The position numbers were made by a program, and so were the translations under genes. Shown piece after piece: positions 1 to 6,627 of a DNA stretch of 34,709 bases. The notes beneath the pieces were generated by a model. The model was given only the letters and a program-made list of their open reading frames with translations, was not told where the DNA came from and searched no databases. The stretch's first letter is position 1; each line of letters opens with the position of its first letter. Source of the stretch: Thermoplasmatota archaeon (GTDB lineage: Archaea; Thermoplasmatota; Penumbrarchaeia; Penumbrarchaeales; Penumbrarchaeaceae); the NCBI GenBank assembly GCA_016928095.1, contig JAFGLL010000065.1, positions 1 through 34,709 of the forward strand. The letters are read 5' to 3'.

Positions 1-821
1 CCCTTGACGAGATCGCACTGGTAGATGTAATAAGGCCTTACCCGGATCTTCAGAAGCTCCCTCATCAGTTTCTTCATGACATCGGGACTATCGTTGACAC
101 CTTTCAGGAGAACGGTCTGACAACCTAAAGGTATCCCTGCATCCGAGAGTAAGGTGCAGGCTTCCTTCGCCTCTTTCGTGATCTCCGAAGGATGGTTGAA
201 ATGTATGTTCATGAAGACTGGATGGTACTTTGCTATCATGGATGCCAATCTCTTGGTTACCCTCACCGGATTGACACAGGGCATCCTGGTCCCTATCCTG
301 ATTATCTCCACATGTGGGATCGCTCTGAGACTGGATAGTATGATCTCCAGCTCCTTTTCCGTCCTCATCAAGGGGTCCCCGCCTGAGACGATGACATCGC
401 GGACCTCCGGGTGATCCTCTATGTAACCGATGGCCTTCATTATGTCGTCCATCGGGATCTGCTGTATCCTGCCGACCTTTCTCTTACGTGTGCAGAACCT
501 GCAATACATGGCACATTTCGAGCTTGTCAGGAGAAGGACCCTGTCTGGATATTTATGCACAAGGTAAGGGACAGGAGTATGCTCCTCCTCTTTGAGAGGA
601 TCCTCCACGTTCAATGTGTCCTGGATCTCCTCTATATCGGGAACGCATTGCTTCCATATCGCATCATCTTTCTCCCTTATCAGAGAAAGATAATACCTTG
701 TGGCCTTCATCGGATAGCGTCTCTTCACCCTGTTGATCTCGTTCATATTGGCTCCCATTTCTCCGAGGAACTCCTCGATCTTCTGGGAACCGCTTTCCAT
801 ATTGTCGCTTTTATTATCCAT
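1..821 (-). CDS. kamA: Lysine 2,3-aminomutase (KamA/AblA family), 3' end cut by window edge
   Basis: Radical-SAM, PLP-dependent enzyme that moves the alpha-amino group of lysine to the beta carbon. In many archaea (AblA) this is the first step towards the osmolyte N-epsilon-acetyl-beta-lysine. About 273 codons are visible. The radical-SAM cluster is C103-x3-C107-x2-C110 (CAMYCRFC followed by TRKRKVG). Later blocks NHPSEIT, GIPLGCQTVLLKGVND and RPYYIYQCDL are characteristic of the family. The C-terminus with the PLP-lysine region lies outside the window. The ATG at 821 follows GAAGG with 7 nt spacing. It sits 14 nt after the histone stop, so the two may be cotranscribed. The family is certain; true lysine mutase versus a KamA-like paralogue cannot be settled from a fragment, and an ablB partner is not visible. 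Confidence 0.9.
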   Translation of the reverse strand, partial: MDNKSDNMESGSQKIEEFLGEMGANMNEINRVKRRYPMKATRYYLSLIREKDDAIWKQCVPDIEEIQDTLNVEDPLKEEEHTPVPYLVHKYPDRVLLLTSSKCAMYCRFCTRKRKVGRIQQIPMDDIMKAIGYIEDHPEVRDVIVSGGDPLMRTEKELEIILSSLRAIPHVEIIRIGTRMPCVNPVRVTKRLASMIAKYHPVFMNIHFNHPSEITKEAKEACTLLSDAGIPLGCQTVLLKGVNDSPDVMKKLMRELLKIRVRPYYIYQCDLVK

Positions 822-835
822 TCTAATACCTTCTC

Positions 836-1084
836 TCACTTGGAGGTCTGGTTCTGATGGAACTTGACGCCGATCATCAACTGCTCCCTGGCAGCTATGA
901 TGTCCTGTGGGAGGACCGTGTTCCTGTTCGCATTTCTCGCAGTGTTGAGAGCTAGCTCGGAGATCCTGGTGGCATAATTCTCCACGCAGGACCTGAGCTC
1001 ATATTTGGTCTGCATCCCGATGCGTATATTGTGGTCCGTGCTTTTTATAATCTTGGTCATGGCTGATAACGATATAGCTGACAA
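836..1084 (-). CDS. Archaeal histone-fold protein
   Basis: Small DNA-packaging protein of the archaeal histone family, 82 residues. The pattern is a short helix (residues 4-14, LSAMTKIIKS), a long central helix (about 24-50, with YATRISELALNTARN) and a closing loop-helix (RNTVLPQDIIAAREQ) that matches the archaeal 'GRKTIKAEDIELA' consensus. It is slightly longer than the usual 66-70 residues because of N- and C-terminal tails. Start choice: TTG at 1084 lies 6 nt downstream of a perfect AAGGAGGT (1098-1091), whereas the first ATG (1060) is 30 nt from it, so TTG is preferred; the ATG version would have 74 residues. A TATA box at 1182-1190 implies a leader of roughly 75 nt. Classical Thermoplasma uses HTa rather than histones, so a histone here points away from that subgroup (inference). 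Confidence 0.82.
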   Translation of the reverse strand: MSAISLSAMTKIIKSTDHNIRIGMQTKYELRSCVENYATRISELALNTARNANRNTVLPQDIIAAREQLMIGVKFHQNQTSK

Positions 1085-1090
1085 GGTCTA

Positions 1091-1098
1091 ACCTCCTT
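1091..1098 (-). promoter_or_regulatory. Strong ribosome binding site selecting a TTG start
   Basis: AAGGAGGT on the minus strand, 6 nt before TTG 1084 of the histone gene. It decides the start in favour of TTG over the downstream ATG. Confidence 0.75.
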
Positions 1099-1181
1099 GT
1101 TCAAGGAAAAAACAGGTGCGGACCCTTGAACTTGCTTCATGCTTCATTGGTCCCTTTTCTACAAGGGTGAGCAACTGCAGG

Positions 1182-1190
1182 ATATATTTA
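1182..1190 (-). promoter_or_regulatory. TATA box for histone-kamA
   Basis: Minus-strand TTAAATATA within GGTTTTAAATATATCC. Transcription would begin near 1159, giving a leader of about 75 nt. A second TATA-like element (AGTATATAAC) lies at 1216-1225. Confidence 0.5.
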
Positions 1191-1292
1191 AAACCATCAG
1201 ATATGAGTGGCTCAGGTTATATACTCATTATGTTGCTTTTACCATTCCTTGAAAAAATAATTTTATAAAGGGCATGCCTTCAAACGCTCATA

Positions 1293-1361
1293 ATGGTCGA
1301 ATCACACTATATATGGCACGATGTACAGGGGTATTACTTCATAAGGAAGTGGTCAGGATAA
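1293..1361 (+). CDS. Candidate leaderless micro-ORF, 22 codons
   Basis: ATG at 1293 to TAA at 1359-1361. The predicted peptide is [12 protein letters not shown] followed by [10 protein letters not shown]. Its support is positional: TTTATAAA at 1262-1269 has its centre 27.5 nt from the A of the ATG, the same spacing seen at six annotated leaderless genes in this window, and an A-rich BRE-like stretch precedes it. The 3' end overlaps the xth stop on the opposite strand. The composition is aromatic-rich. I recognise no family. It could be chance; the same promoter could also make an antisense or untranslated RNA reading into xth. Confidence 0.3.
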   Translation: MVESHYIWHDVQGYYFIRKWSG

Positions 1362-2114
1362 CCTGATGCCCACGGGACAGTGGTCCGATCCCGGAACGTC
1401 CTGCAGGATGAACGCATCCACTAGCCGTGGCCTGAATTCCCTGTTGATGAAGAAATAATCGATCCTCCATCCGACATTTCTCTCCCTTGCCTTCGTGACA
1501 TAGTCCCACCAGGTGTACTGCTCACCTTCCTCGTGGAACTCCCTGAACGTATCAAGATAACCGGTTTCAAGGAACCGAGTGATCCAGTCCCTCTCGATGG
1601 GAAGGAAACCGGAGACATCCGAATTCTCCTTCGGCCTGGCAAGGTCGATCTCTTTGTGGGCAGTGTTAACATCCCCGCAAACGATGATGTTCTTTCCGGA
1701 CCTCCTGTATGCTTCGGCCTTGTTCAGGAAAGCCTCGTAGAAATCCATCTTGAACTTGAGCCTCTCTTGGTCCCTCTTTCCGTTGGGAAAATAGATATTG
1801 AACAGGATGAAGTCGGAAAAATGGGTGATCAGCGTCCTTCCTTCGGTATCGAACCTTGGATCCCCCAGACCGTATTCGACCTTAAGAGGTTCGATCCTTG
1901 TGAAGGTGGACACACCCGAATATCCTTTCCTCTCCGCCGAGGAGAAGAATTTCCAAAGATCCCATAGGTCCAGGATATCAGGGGGGAACTGTTCCATGCT
2001 GGCCTTTGTTTCCTGCATGCAGAATATATCCGGGTCCATCTTGCGTAGCCATCCAAGCGATCCCTTTCGATGCACGGCTCTGATCCCGTTCACGTTCCAG
2101 GAAATAAGCTCCAA
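1353..2114 (-). CDS. xth: Exodeoxyribonuclease III / AP endonuclease
   Basis: Mg-dependent DNA repair nuclease of the exonuclease-endonuclease-phosphatase fold, which cuts at abasic sites and trims 3' ends. 253 residues, the normal family length. Catalytic residues are visible: N7 (SWNVNGIRA), E35 in QETK, D148 and N150 in [14 protein letters not shown]207-region and RIDYFF motifs, and D244-H245 in the terminal SDHCPV. Translation must begin at TTG 2114, because [13 protein letters not shown] is the family N-terminus and no ATG is available. It starts 4 nt after the stop of the LeuD-Sua5 gene and is the last gene of the leu operon. The link to leucine synthesis is probably only transcriptional. 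Confidence 0.95.
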   Translation of the reverse strand: MELISWNVNGIRAVHRKGSLGWLRKMDPDIFCMQETKASMEQFPPDILDLWDLWKFFSSAERKGYSGVSTFTRIEPLKVEYGLGDPRFDTEGRTLITHFSDFILFNIYFPNGKRDQERLKFKMDFYEAFLNKAEAYRRSGKNIIVCGDVNTAHKEIDLARPKENSDVSGFLPIERDWITRFLETGYLDTFREFHEEGEQYTWWDYVTKARERNVGWRIDYFFINREFRPRLVDAFILQDVPGSDHCPVGIRLS

Positions 2115-2118
2115 GGGA

Positions 2119-3372
2119 TCAATCCCCTTTGCCAGATGCCTTTATCTCCACTTCAGGGGACAGGTCGATTATGGAATGTCCTTTAACAAGCTCGTCCGAA
2201 AGTCCTTCTTCATCTGCGATCAGTTCCGGGAAGAGCTGTATCAGTTTCTTTGTATGGTAAGGTCCTGCCCTGATGAGCTTCGGAGGGTCCGACGCAAGGT
2301 CGATCACTGTATGACCTATTCTGTAAAGGGACGGTCCACCGTCCACGGCCAGTGAGAGCTCGGACCCGATCTGCTTCAATGCGCTGTTCAGTGTGGATGG
2401 AGGTGGTTTACCGGAAATGTTCGCGGATGTTCCGCATATCTCAATCCTCTCCATTATACGCTTCATGAACGAGTTCTCTCCATCGGCCAGGGAGACGGTC
2501 TTGAGACCGGATGTCACATAGTCCGGGACCCGATCCGGTCTCTTCGGTAGGATTATGGAGATAGGTCCCCTGAGCTCTGTGAACAGGATATTCTTCACTC
2601 GATCGGGGATCTCGGCATAATCTTCGAACCTCTCACGGGGGACTATCATCGTGAGCGGCATATTATCACTGCGTCTTTTTAGCTCGTAGATCCTCTTGAC
2701 CGCTTCCGGCCTCTTGATGCTCGCAAAGAGGCCGTATGTGGTGTCAAAAGGCCCGCAAAGCACCTCTCCTTTTTCCAACCGATCGATAACGACTTCCACA
2801 TATTTTTCATACGCTGGATAGATCCTCGTTCTACCCACCTCCCTTACATCGTTCATTTCCTCCAGGGGTCTTGACATCTTGGATATCCCTCCATTTTCCA
2901 ATATCAATTCGAAAAGTCCACCCTTTTCCAGTATCCTCAACATGAAATCCGGAAGGTCGGAGATCACGAAGATGTGCTTTTTCGTTATGTTCTTGAAACT
3001 GCCCAACGAAACCTCGACCTTGTCCCCATCCTCGCATATCCGTGGAATTTCCTGGTCCTCCCATGCAGGGATACCAAGATTGAAGAGGTTCCTTTTCATC
3101 AACGGTGCAATTGACTGCGCCACCACAACCTTGATGCCCAGTTCCTTGAGGGCGATCGCAGCGTGTTCTCGTGATGAACCCTTACCAAAATCCTCTCCCG
3201 CGACTATTACATCACCGCTTTTAACACGTTTTGGAAGATCTTCTCTGAGGTTCTCCAGGCAGTGTTTGGCATATTCGGAGGGTTCAAGTGTCAGATATGG
3301 TGTAGGAGCCAGCTGGTCGGTGTCAACGTCATCAGGCAGTTTCCATATCCTTCCGGAAGCGAGCAAGTTCAT
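2119..3372 (-). CDS. leuD: Fusion of isopropylmalate/homoaconitate isomerase small subunit and Sua5/YrdC domain
   Basis: One uninterrupted 417-residue frame with two domains. Residues 1-165 are an aconitase-swivel LeuD: DTDQLAP (17-23), specificity loop PYLTLEP (25-31), GSSREHAA (65-72) and RNLFNLGIP (94-102). Residues about 180-385 are a Sua5/YrdC domain, whose relatives make threonylcarbamoyl-AMP for tRNA t6A: PFDTTYGL (208-215), KRRSDNMPL (232-240), [10 protein letters not shown] (314-323) and a closing LIRAG. A roughly 35-residue tail follows. The usual RxP segment reads SLADGENSF, and the His after the PL motif is absent, so enzymatic activity of the Sua5 part is uncertain. M166 lies at the domain junction behind GGAGGG, so a free Sua5 product is conceivable. 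It overlaps leuC by 4 nt (ATGA). Domain identities are secure; the substrate (isopropylmalate or homoaconitate) is inferred. Confidence 0.9.
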   Translation of the reverse strand: MNLLASGRIWKLPDDVDTDQLAPTPYLTLEPSEYAKHCLENLREDLPKRVKSGDVIVAGEDFGKGSSREHAAIALKELGIKVVVAQSIAPLMKRNLFNLGIPAWEDQEIPRICEDGDKVEVSLGSFKNITKKHIFVISDLPDFMLRILEKGGLFELILENGGISKMSRPLEEMNDVREVGRTRIYPAYEKYVEVVIDRLEKGEVLCGPFDTTYGLFASIKRPEAVKRIYELKRRSDNMPLTMIVPRERFEDYAEIPDRVKNILFTELRGPISIILPKRPDRVPDYVTSGLKTVSLADGENSFMKRIMERIEICGTSANISGKPPPSTLNSALKQIGSELSLAVDGGPSLYRIGHTVIDLASDPPKLIRAGPYHTKKLIQLFPELIADEEGLSDELVKGHSIIDLSPEVEIKASGKGD

Positions 3373-4601
3373 CGTTTCACCTCCTCCGGATGGGAGATGA
3401 CACCCGTGATGGCACAGGTGGCGGCCACAGCTGCTCCCGATAGGTAAACCTTGCTTGTCGGCTCACCCATGCGCCCTGTGAAATTCCTATTGGAGGTGGC
3501 AACGGTCACCTCTCCATCGGACAGGATCCCGAGGAAACCTCCGGCACAGGGACCGCATGTCGGCATGGAGATCACACCACCTGCATCTATTATGGTCTTG
3601 AGGTATCCGGCCTTGTCCGCGGCAGAGTAAACATGCCTCGAACCAGGTATCACCAGCATCCGTACCTGTGGATGGACCATCCTGCCTTTAAGTATCTGGG
3701 CGGTGATCCGAATATCATCCAGCCTCCCGTTGGTACAGGAACCGATGAAAACCTGGTCCACCGCCCTGCCGGTGACATCCTCGACATTTTCAACGTTGAC
3801 AGGGGACCCTGGCAGAGATATCTGAGGACCCATATCCTCGATATCCATCTCTAAAACGTTATAGTCCCAATCCGGTGATAGCGGCCCCTTATCGGGGAAA
3901 TCCAGTGCCATTATCGCGGATGTGCATGAGGTCTCCGCAGCCATATTGGTGATGGTGAACCGGCTGTCAAGCCCCATCCATCTGAGTATCTGCCCATCGA
4001 TCTCCAGGATCTTACCCCTTCCTCCTCCGTCCCCGAGCTGCCTGACCATTCTGAGGGCCAGGTCCTTACCCTCACACCAGACGTCAGGGGTTCCGTTGAA
4101 CACCACTCCCAGAGGTCTCGGGACCTCCAGCCAGAACTCGTTCGATGCCATGGCCACTGCAAGGTCGGTGCTGCCGACAGAACAGCAGAGAGCTCCGAGA
4201 GCACCACCGGTGGTGATATGGCTGTCAGCGCCTGCTATGAGCTGTCCAGGGAGGATCCTGTCCCCTTCGAAAAGATGAACATGACAGATCCCCTCCCCCC
4301 AGTCTATGAGGGATGCGATGTTGTATCGATCGTGGAACTCCCTCAGGGACCGACAGGCTTCGGCACTCCTTCGGTCCTTGGGTGGAGTGAAATGGTCCAG
4401 GTAGATAGCGGTATGTTCGGCCCCTCTGAGGAACGGAAGCCCGGCCTCATTAATCCTGGATACTGCCGGGGGAGAAGTGACATCGTGTCCCATTATAAGG
4501 TCCGGAGAGAAGACCGAGAAGGATCCCGGAACAATTTCGCCCTCCACCATGTGGTCTTTGAGGATATTCAATCCGAGAGAGGGTCCGATATCATCAGGCA
4601 A
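3369..4601 (-). CDS. leuC: 3-isopropylmalate dehydratase (or homoaconitase) large subunit
   Basis: Large [4Fe-4S] subunit of the isomerase that converts 2- to 3-isopropylmalate, or homocitrate to homoisocitrate, working with the LeuD domain of the next gene. 410 residues. Cluster ligands are C289 (IGSCTNGR), C349 and C352 (MPTCGPCAGG). Other family blocks are GADSHITTGGALGALCCSVGSTD (124-146, with substrate-binding histidine) and GSRHVYSAADKAG. The end motif usually read as YLASP is YLSGA here. Start: TTG 4601 is 8 nt behind a strong AAGGAGGG (4617-4610), and no ATG occurs before residue 18; this overlaps leuA by 8 nt. The operon context with a LeuA-type synthase favours leucine. A role in lysine synthesis is also possible because no second aconitase gene is in view. 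Confidence 0.9.
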   Translation of the reverse strand: MPDDIGPSLGLNILKDHMVEGEIVPGSFSVFSPDLIMGHDVTSPPAVSRINEAGLPFLRGAEHTAIYLDHFTPPKDRRSAEACRSLREFHDRYNIASLIDWGEGICHVHLFEGDRILPGQLIAGADSHITTGGALGALCCSVGSTDLAVAMASNEFWLEVPRPLGVVFNGTPDVWCEGKDLALRMVRQLGDGGGRGKILEIDGQILRWMGLDSRFTITNMAAETSCTSAIMALDFPDKGPLSPDWDYNVLEMDIEDMGPQISLPGSPVNVENVEDVTGRAVDQVFIGSCTNGRLDDIRITAQILKGRMVHPQVRMLVIPGSRHVYSAADKAGYLKTIIDAGGVISMPTCGPCAGGFLGILSDGEVTVATSNRNFTGRMGEPTSKVYLSGAAVAATCAITGVISHPEEVKR

Positions 4602-5775
4602 GAGGCCTTCCCTCCTTGTTCTTCACATCGAAACCGTATTCCACCGCGAAATCCAGAAGGTCCTTTTCGTTCTCGAGGGGGCCCGAAACGACCGTCTTCT
4701 CTTTAACAAGCTCGGTGAGTTTCGTCAGATCGTCCTCGGACAGATAGACACCGTTCTTCTCAAGGAGATGTCTCACCGCTGCTTTTCCTGTATGCTTGCC
4801 GATAACGATAGTCCCACCGGTCAGCCCGATATGACTGGGATCGACGAGCTCGTATGTAAGCGGATTGTTGAGCATGCCATGGACATGGATACCCGATTCA
4901 TGTCTGAAGGAATTCTCCCCTATCAGGGGTTGGGACTGCCCGGTCCTGATACCCATCTCGCGGATGACCACATCGCAAATGTTCCCCAATTCCTGCATAT
5001 CCATGTTCGTTTCGACCCTGAAGTGCTTCTGGTGGAACATGAGAGCGACCACGACCTGCTCGAGAGAGGTATTGCCTGACCGTTCTCCCACACCGGTGAC
5101 GGTCAGGTCCACCTGCCTCGCCCCAGCTTTTATCGCGGATAAGGTATTGGATGTGGCAAGTCCAAGGTCGTTGTGGCAGTGTATCCCTACCGGAACACGG
5201 TCCTTCACGGATCTCCTTATCTCTTTGACCATCAATGCGATATGCTCCGGAAGGGCGCATCCCACAGTATCTGCCAGATTGACGATGTCCGCTCCGGCCC
5301 TCACAGCCTCTCTCATGATCTTACCAAGGAAATCCAGATGGGACCTTGTTGCATCTTCGGAGCTGAACTGGATAGTGTCGAACTTCCCTGAAGCATACCT
5401 GATGGCGCAAATTGCCTTATCCATGACCTTGGCAGGGGTCATGTTCAATTTGTACTTCATGTGGATCGGCGAGGTGGCGATCCAAAGATGAAGCCTGGAC
5501 CGTGATGCTTTTGAAAGCACTTCCTCGCAGAGGTCTATTTCCGACGGGATCGGTCTGCATAGGGCGGACACTTCCGACCTCTCGATCTCTCTTGCGATCA
5601 TGCTTACTGATCCCCTTTCGGAAGGGCTGTTTATCGGGAAACCCGCCTCTATGATGTCCACTCCTGCCTTTTCCAGTGCCTTGGCTATCCTGAGCTTTTG
5701 CTCCGGGGTGAGGTGCATCCCTGGCGCCTGCTCCCCATCGCGCAGGGTGGTGTCAAAAATCAATACCCTTCTCAA
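4594..5775 (-). CDS. leuA: 2-isopropylmalate synthase family enzyme (LeuA-type)
   Basis: DRE-TIM metallolyase that condenses acetyl-CoA with a 2-oxoacid; by context probably 2-oxoisovalerate for leucine. 393 residues. DTTLRDGEQAPG (8-19) carries the metal and catalytic residues, IHMKYKLNMT (104-113) and FSSEDATRS (137-145) resemble LeuA rather than homocitrate synthase, HCHNDLGLA (199-207) binds metal, and GENSFRHESGIHVHG follows. It ends after the subdomains and lacks the C-terminal allosteric domain of bacterial LeuA (about 510 residues), so classical leucine feedback is not expected. Start is TTG 5775, since the family N-terminus begins there and no in-frame ATG or GTG exists upstream. Citramalate or homocitrate synthase activity cannot be excluded from sequence alone. 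Confidence 0.88.
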   Translation of the reverse strand: MRRVLIFDTTLRDGEQAPGMHLTPEQKLRIAKALEKAGVDIIEAGFPINSPSERGSVSMIAREIERSEVSALCRPIPSEIDLCEEVLSKASRSRLHLWIATSPIHMKYKLNMTPAKVMDKAICAIRYASGKFDTIQFSSEDATRSHLDFLGKIMREAVRAGADIVNLADTVGCALPEHIALMVKEIRRSVKDRVPVGIHCHNDLGLATSNTLSAIKAGARQVDLTVTGVGERSGNTSLEQVVVALMFHQKHFRVETNMDMQELGNICDVVIREMGIRTGQSQPLIGENSFRHESGIHVHGMLNNPLTYELVDPSHIGLTGGTIVIGKHTGKAAVRHLLEKNGVYLSEDDLTKLTELVKEKTVVSGPLENEKDLLDFAVEYGFDVKNKEGRPLA

Positions 5776-5792
5776 AAGGAGTGACTCCCCAT
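5772..5792 (-). CDS. Possible 6-residue upstream ORF in the leuA leader
   Basis: ATG at 5792 opens MGSHSF and stops at TGA 5774-5772, overlapping the leuA TTG start as TTGA. It lies inside the predicted leader (TATA at 5833-5842, start near 5810). This arrangement could couple leuA translation to termination of the mini-ORF. The peptide has no leucine, so it is not a classical attenuator. It may be chance. Confidence 0.2.
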   Translation of the reverse strand: MGSHSF

Positions 5793-5832
5793 TATAAGTG
5801 ACGGCTAACCGTTTTTAACTCAATTCCCTAGG

Positions 5833-5842
5833 ATATATTATA
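5833..5842 (-). promoter_or_regulatory. TATA box for the leu operon
   Basis: Minus-strand TATAATATAT. The predicted start near 5810 gives a leader of about 35 nt before the leuA TTG. The sequence also reads as a TATA box on the plus strand and could serve the divergent gene at 5945. Confidence 0.5.
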
Positions 5843-5944
5843 GAGCAACAGGTATCCGAAAGTGAAAGTATCCAGACAGCGAAGGGCTTATCTATCATAC
5901 CGCTCTAGCTCAATAAATTTGATATTCTTGGCAGGAGGTAATTG

Positions 5945-6622
5945 ATGCTCAAGGAGTATCCGCTCGAAGATGCCCTTCTCAACGGTTTCGAGTTCCCTGT
6001 GGCAATGGTCGTAGAGGTCACGAAACAGGGGATCGTTCTCTCCAAGATGAGGTATCTGAAGGCCGTTGGTGATGTGATCAATCAGACCATCAGATGTGCC
6101 GCTATTGCGATGTATGCCCATATGGGGAGGTTCGTGGACCCTCATCTCAAGGAAGAGAGCATCGGTCCGGTAGGTGTTGACCTTCTGTATAATTTCCAGG
6201 TGGACAAGGGTCTTTTCAACGAGACCATCGAGACCATAAAAAGGGGAAGGGCCAAGATCAACCACAACAATCCCCAGACCCGTGATATCGCCAAGAGCCT
6301 GATGGAAAAGATACATAACAAGCAAAGGTTGGTCTTCAAGAGACTGACAGCACAGGAGCAGGGTCTTATCCTGGAACCGTATGTTTTTCACCTCTTCGAA
6401 AAGGTGGGGGAGGGCAAGAGGAACGTACTGCAGAACGTCGAACTCATCGACAGGGAAGGCCTTCTGAAGGTAAATGACGGTATCGACATCATCCGGTACA
6501 AACCGGCGCCTGCCCCTACCATGGAACTGGACATCCTGCTTTTCACGGACCTAAAATATCTGACGTCGATCCTGAAAGGACTTGAAGAACATGGTTTCCA
6601 TCATGAGGTCGCCGGCAGGTGA
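5945..6622 (+). CDS. Protein of unknown function, 225 residues
   Basis: I do not recognise this family. The frame is preferred over the overlapping minus-strand frame (5888-6391) because it is longer, begins with ATG 5945 five nt after AGGAGGT (5933-5939), and ends 5 nt before the convergent gene at 6628. An in-frame TTG at 5942 immediately precedes the ATG. The protein has no signal peptide or clear membrane segment and looks soluble. It begins MLKEYPLEDALLNGFEFP, has a His/Asn-rich middle (INHNNPQTRD, about residues 95-104) and a Lys/Arg-rich helix (about 105-125), and ends with a segment including ELDILLFTDLKYL. It is divergent from leuA with about 150 bp between. No cysteine cluster, nucleotide-binding loop or HTH was found. 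Real gene likely, function open. Confidence 0.7.
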   Translation: MLKEYPLEDALLNGFEFPVAMVVEVTKQGIVLSKMRYLKAVGDVINQTIRCAAIAMYAHMGRFVDPHLKEESIGPVGVDLLYNFQVDKGLFNETIETIKRGRAKINHNNPQTRDIAKSLMEKIHNKQRLVFKRLTAQEQGLILEPYVFHLFEKVGEGKRNVLQNVELIDREGLLKVNDGIDIIRYKPAPAPTMELDILLFTDLKYLTSILKGLEEHGFHHEVAGR

Positions 6623-6627
6623 AATGA

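Noticed and set aside
5888..6391. 167-codon frame on the minus strand
   Set aside because: Overlaps the plus-strand gene 5945-6622, which is longer and has a strong ribosome binding site; no start signal or motif in the minus frame.
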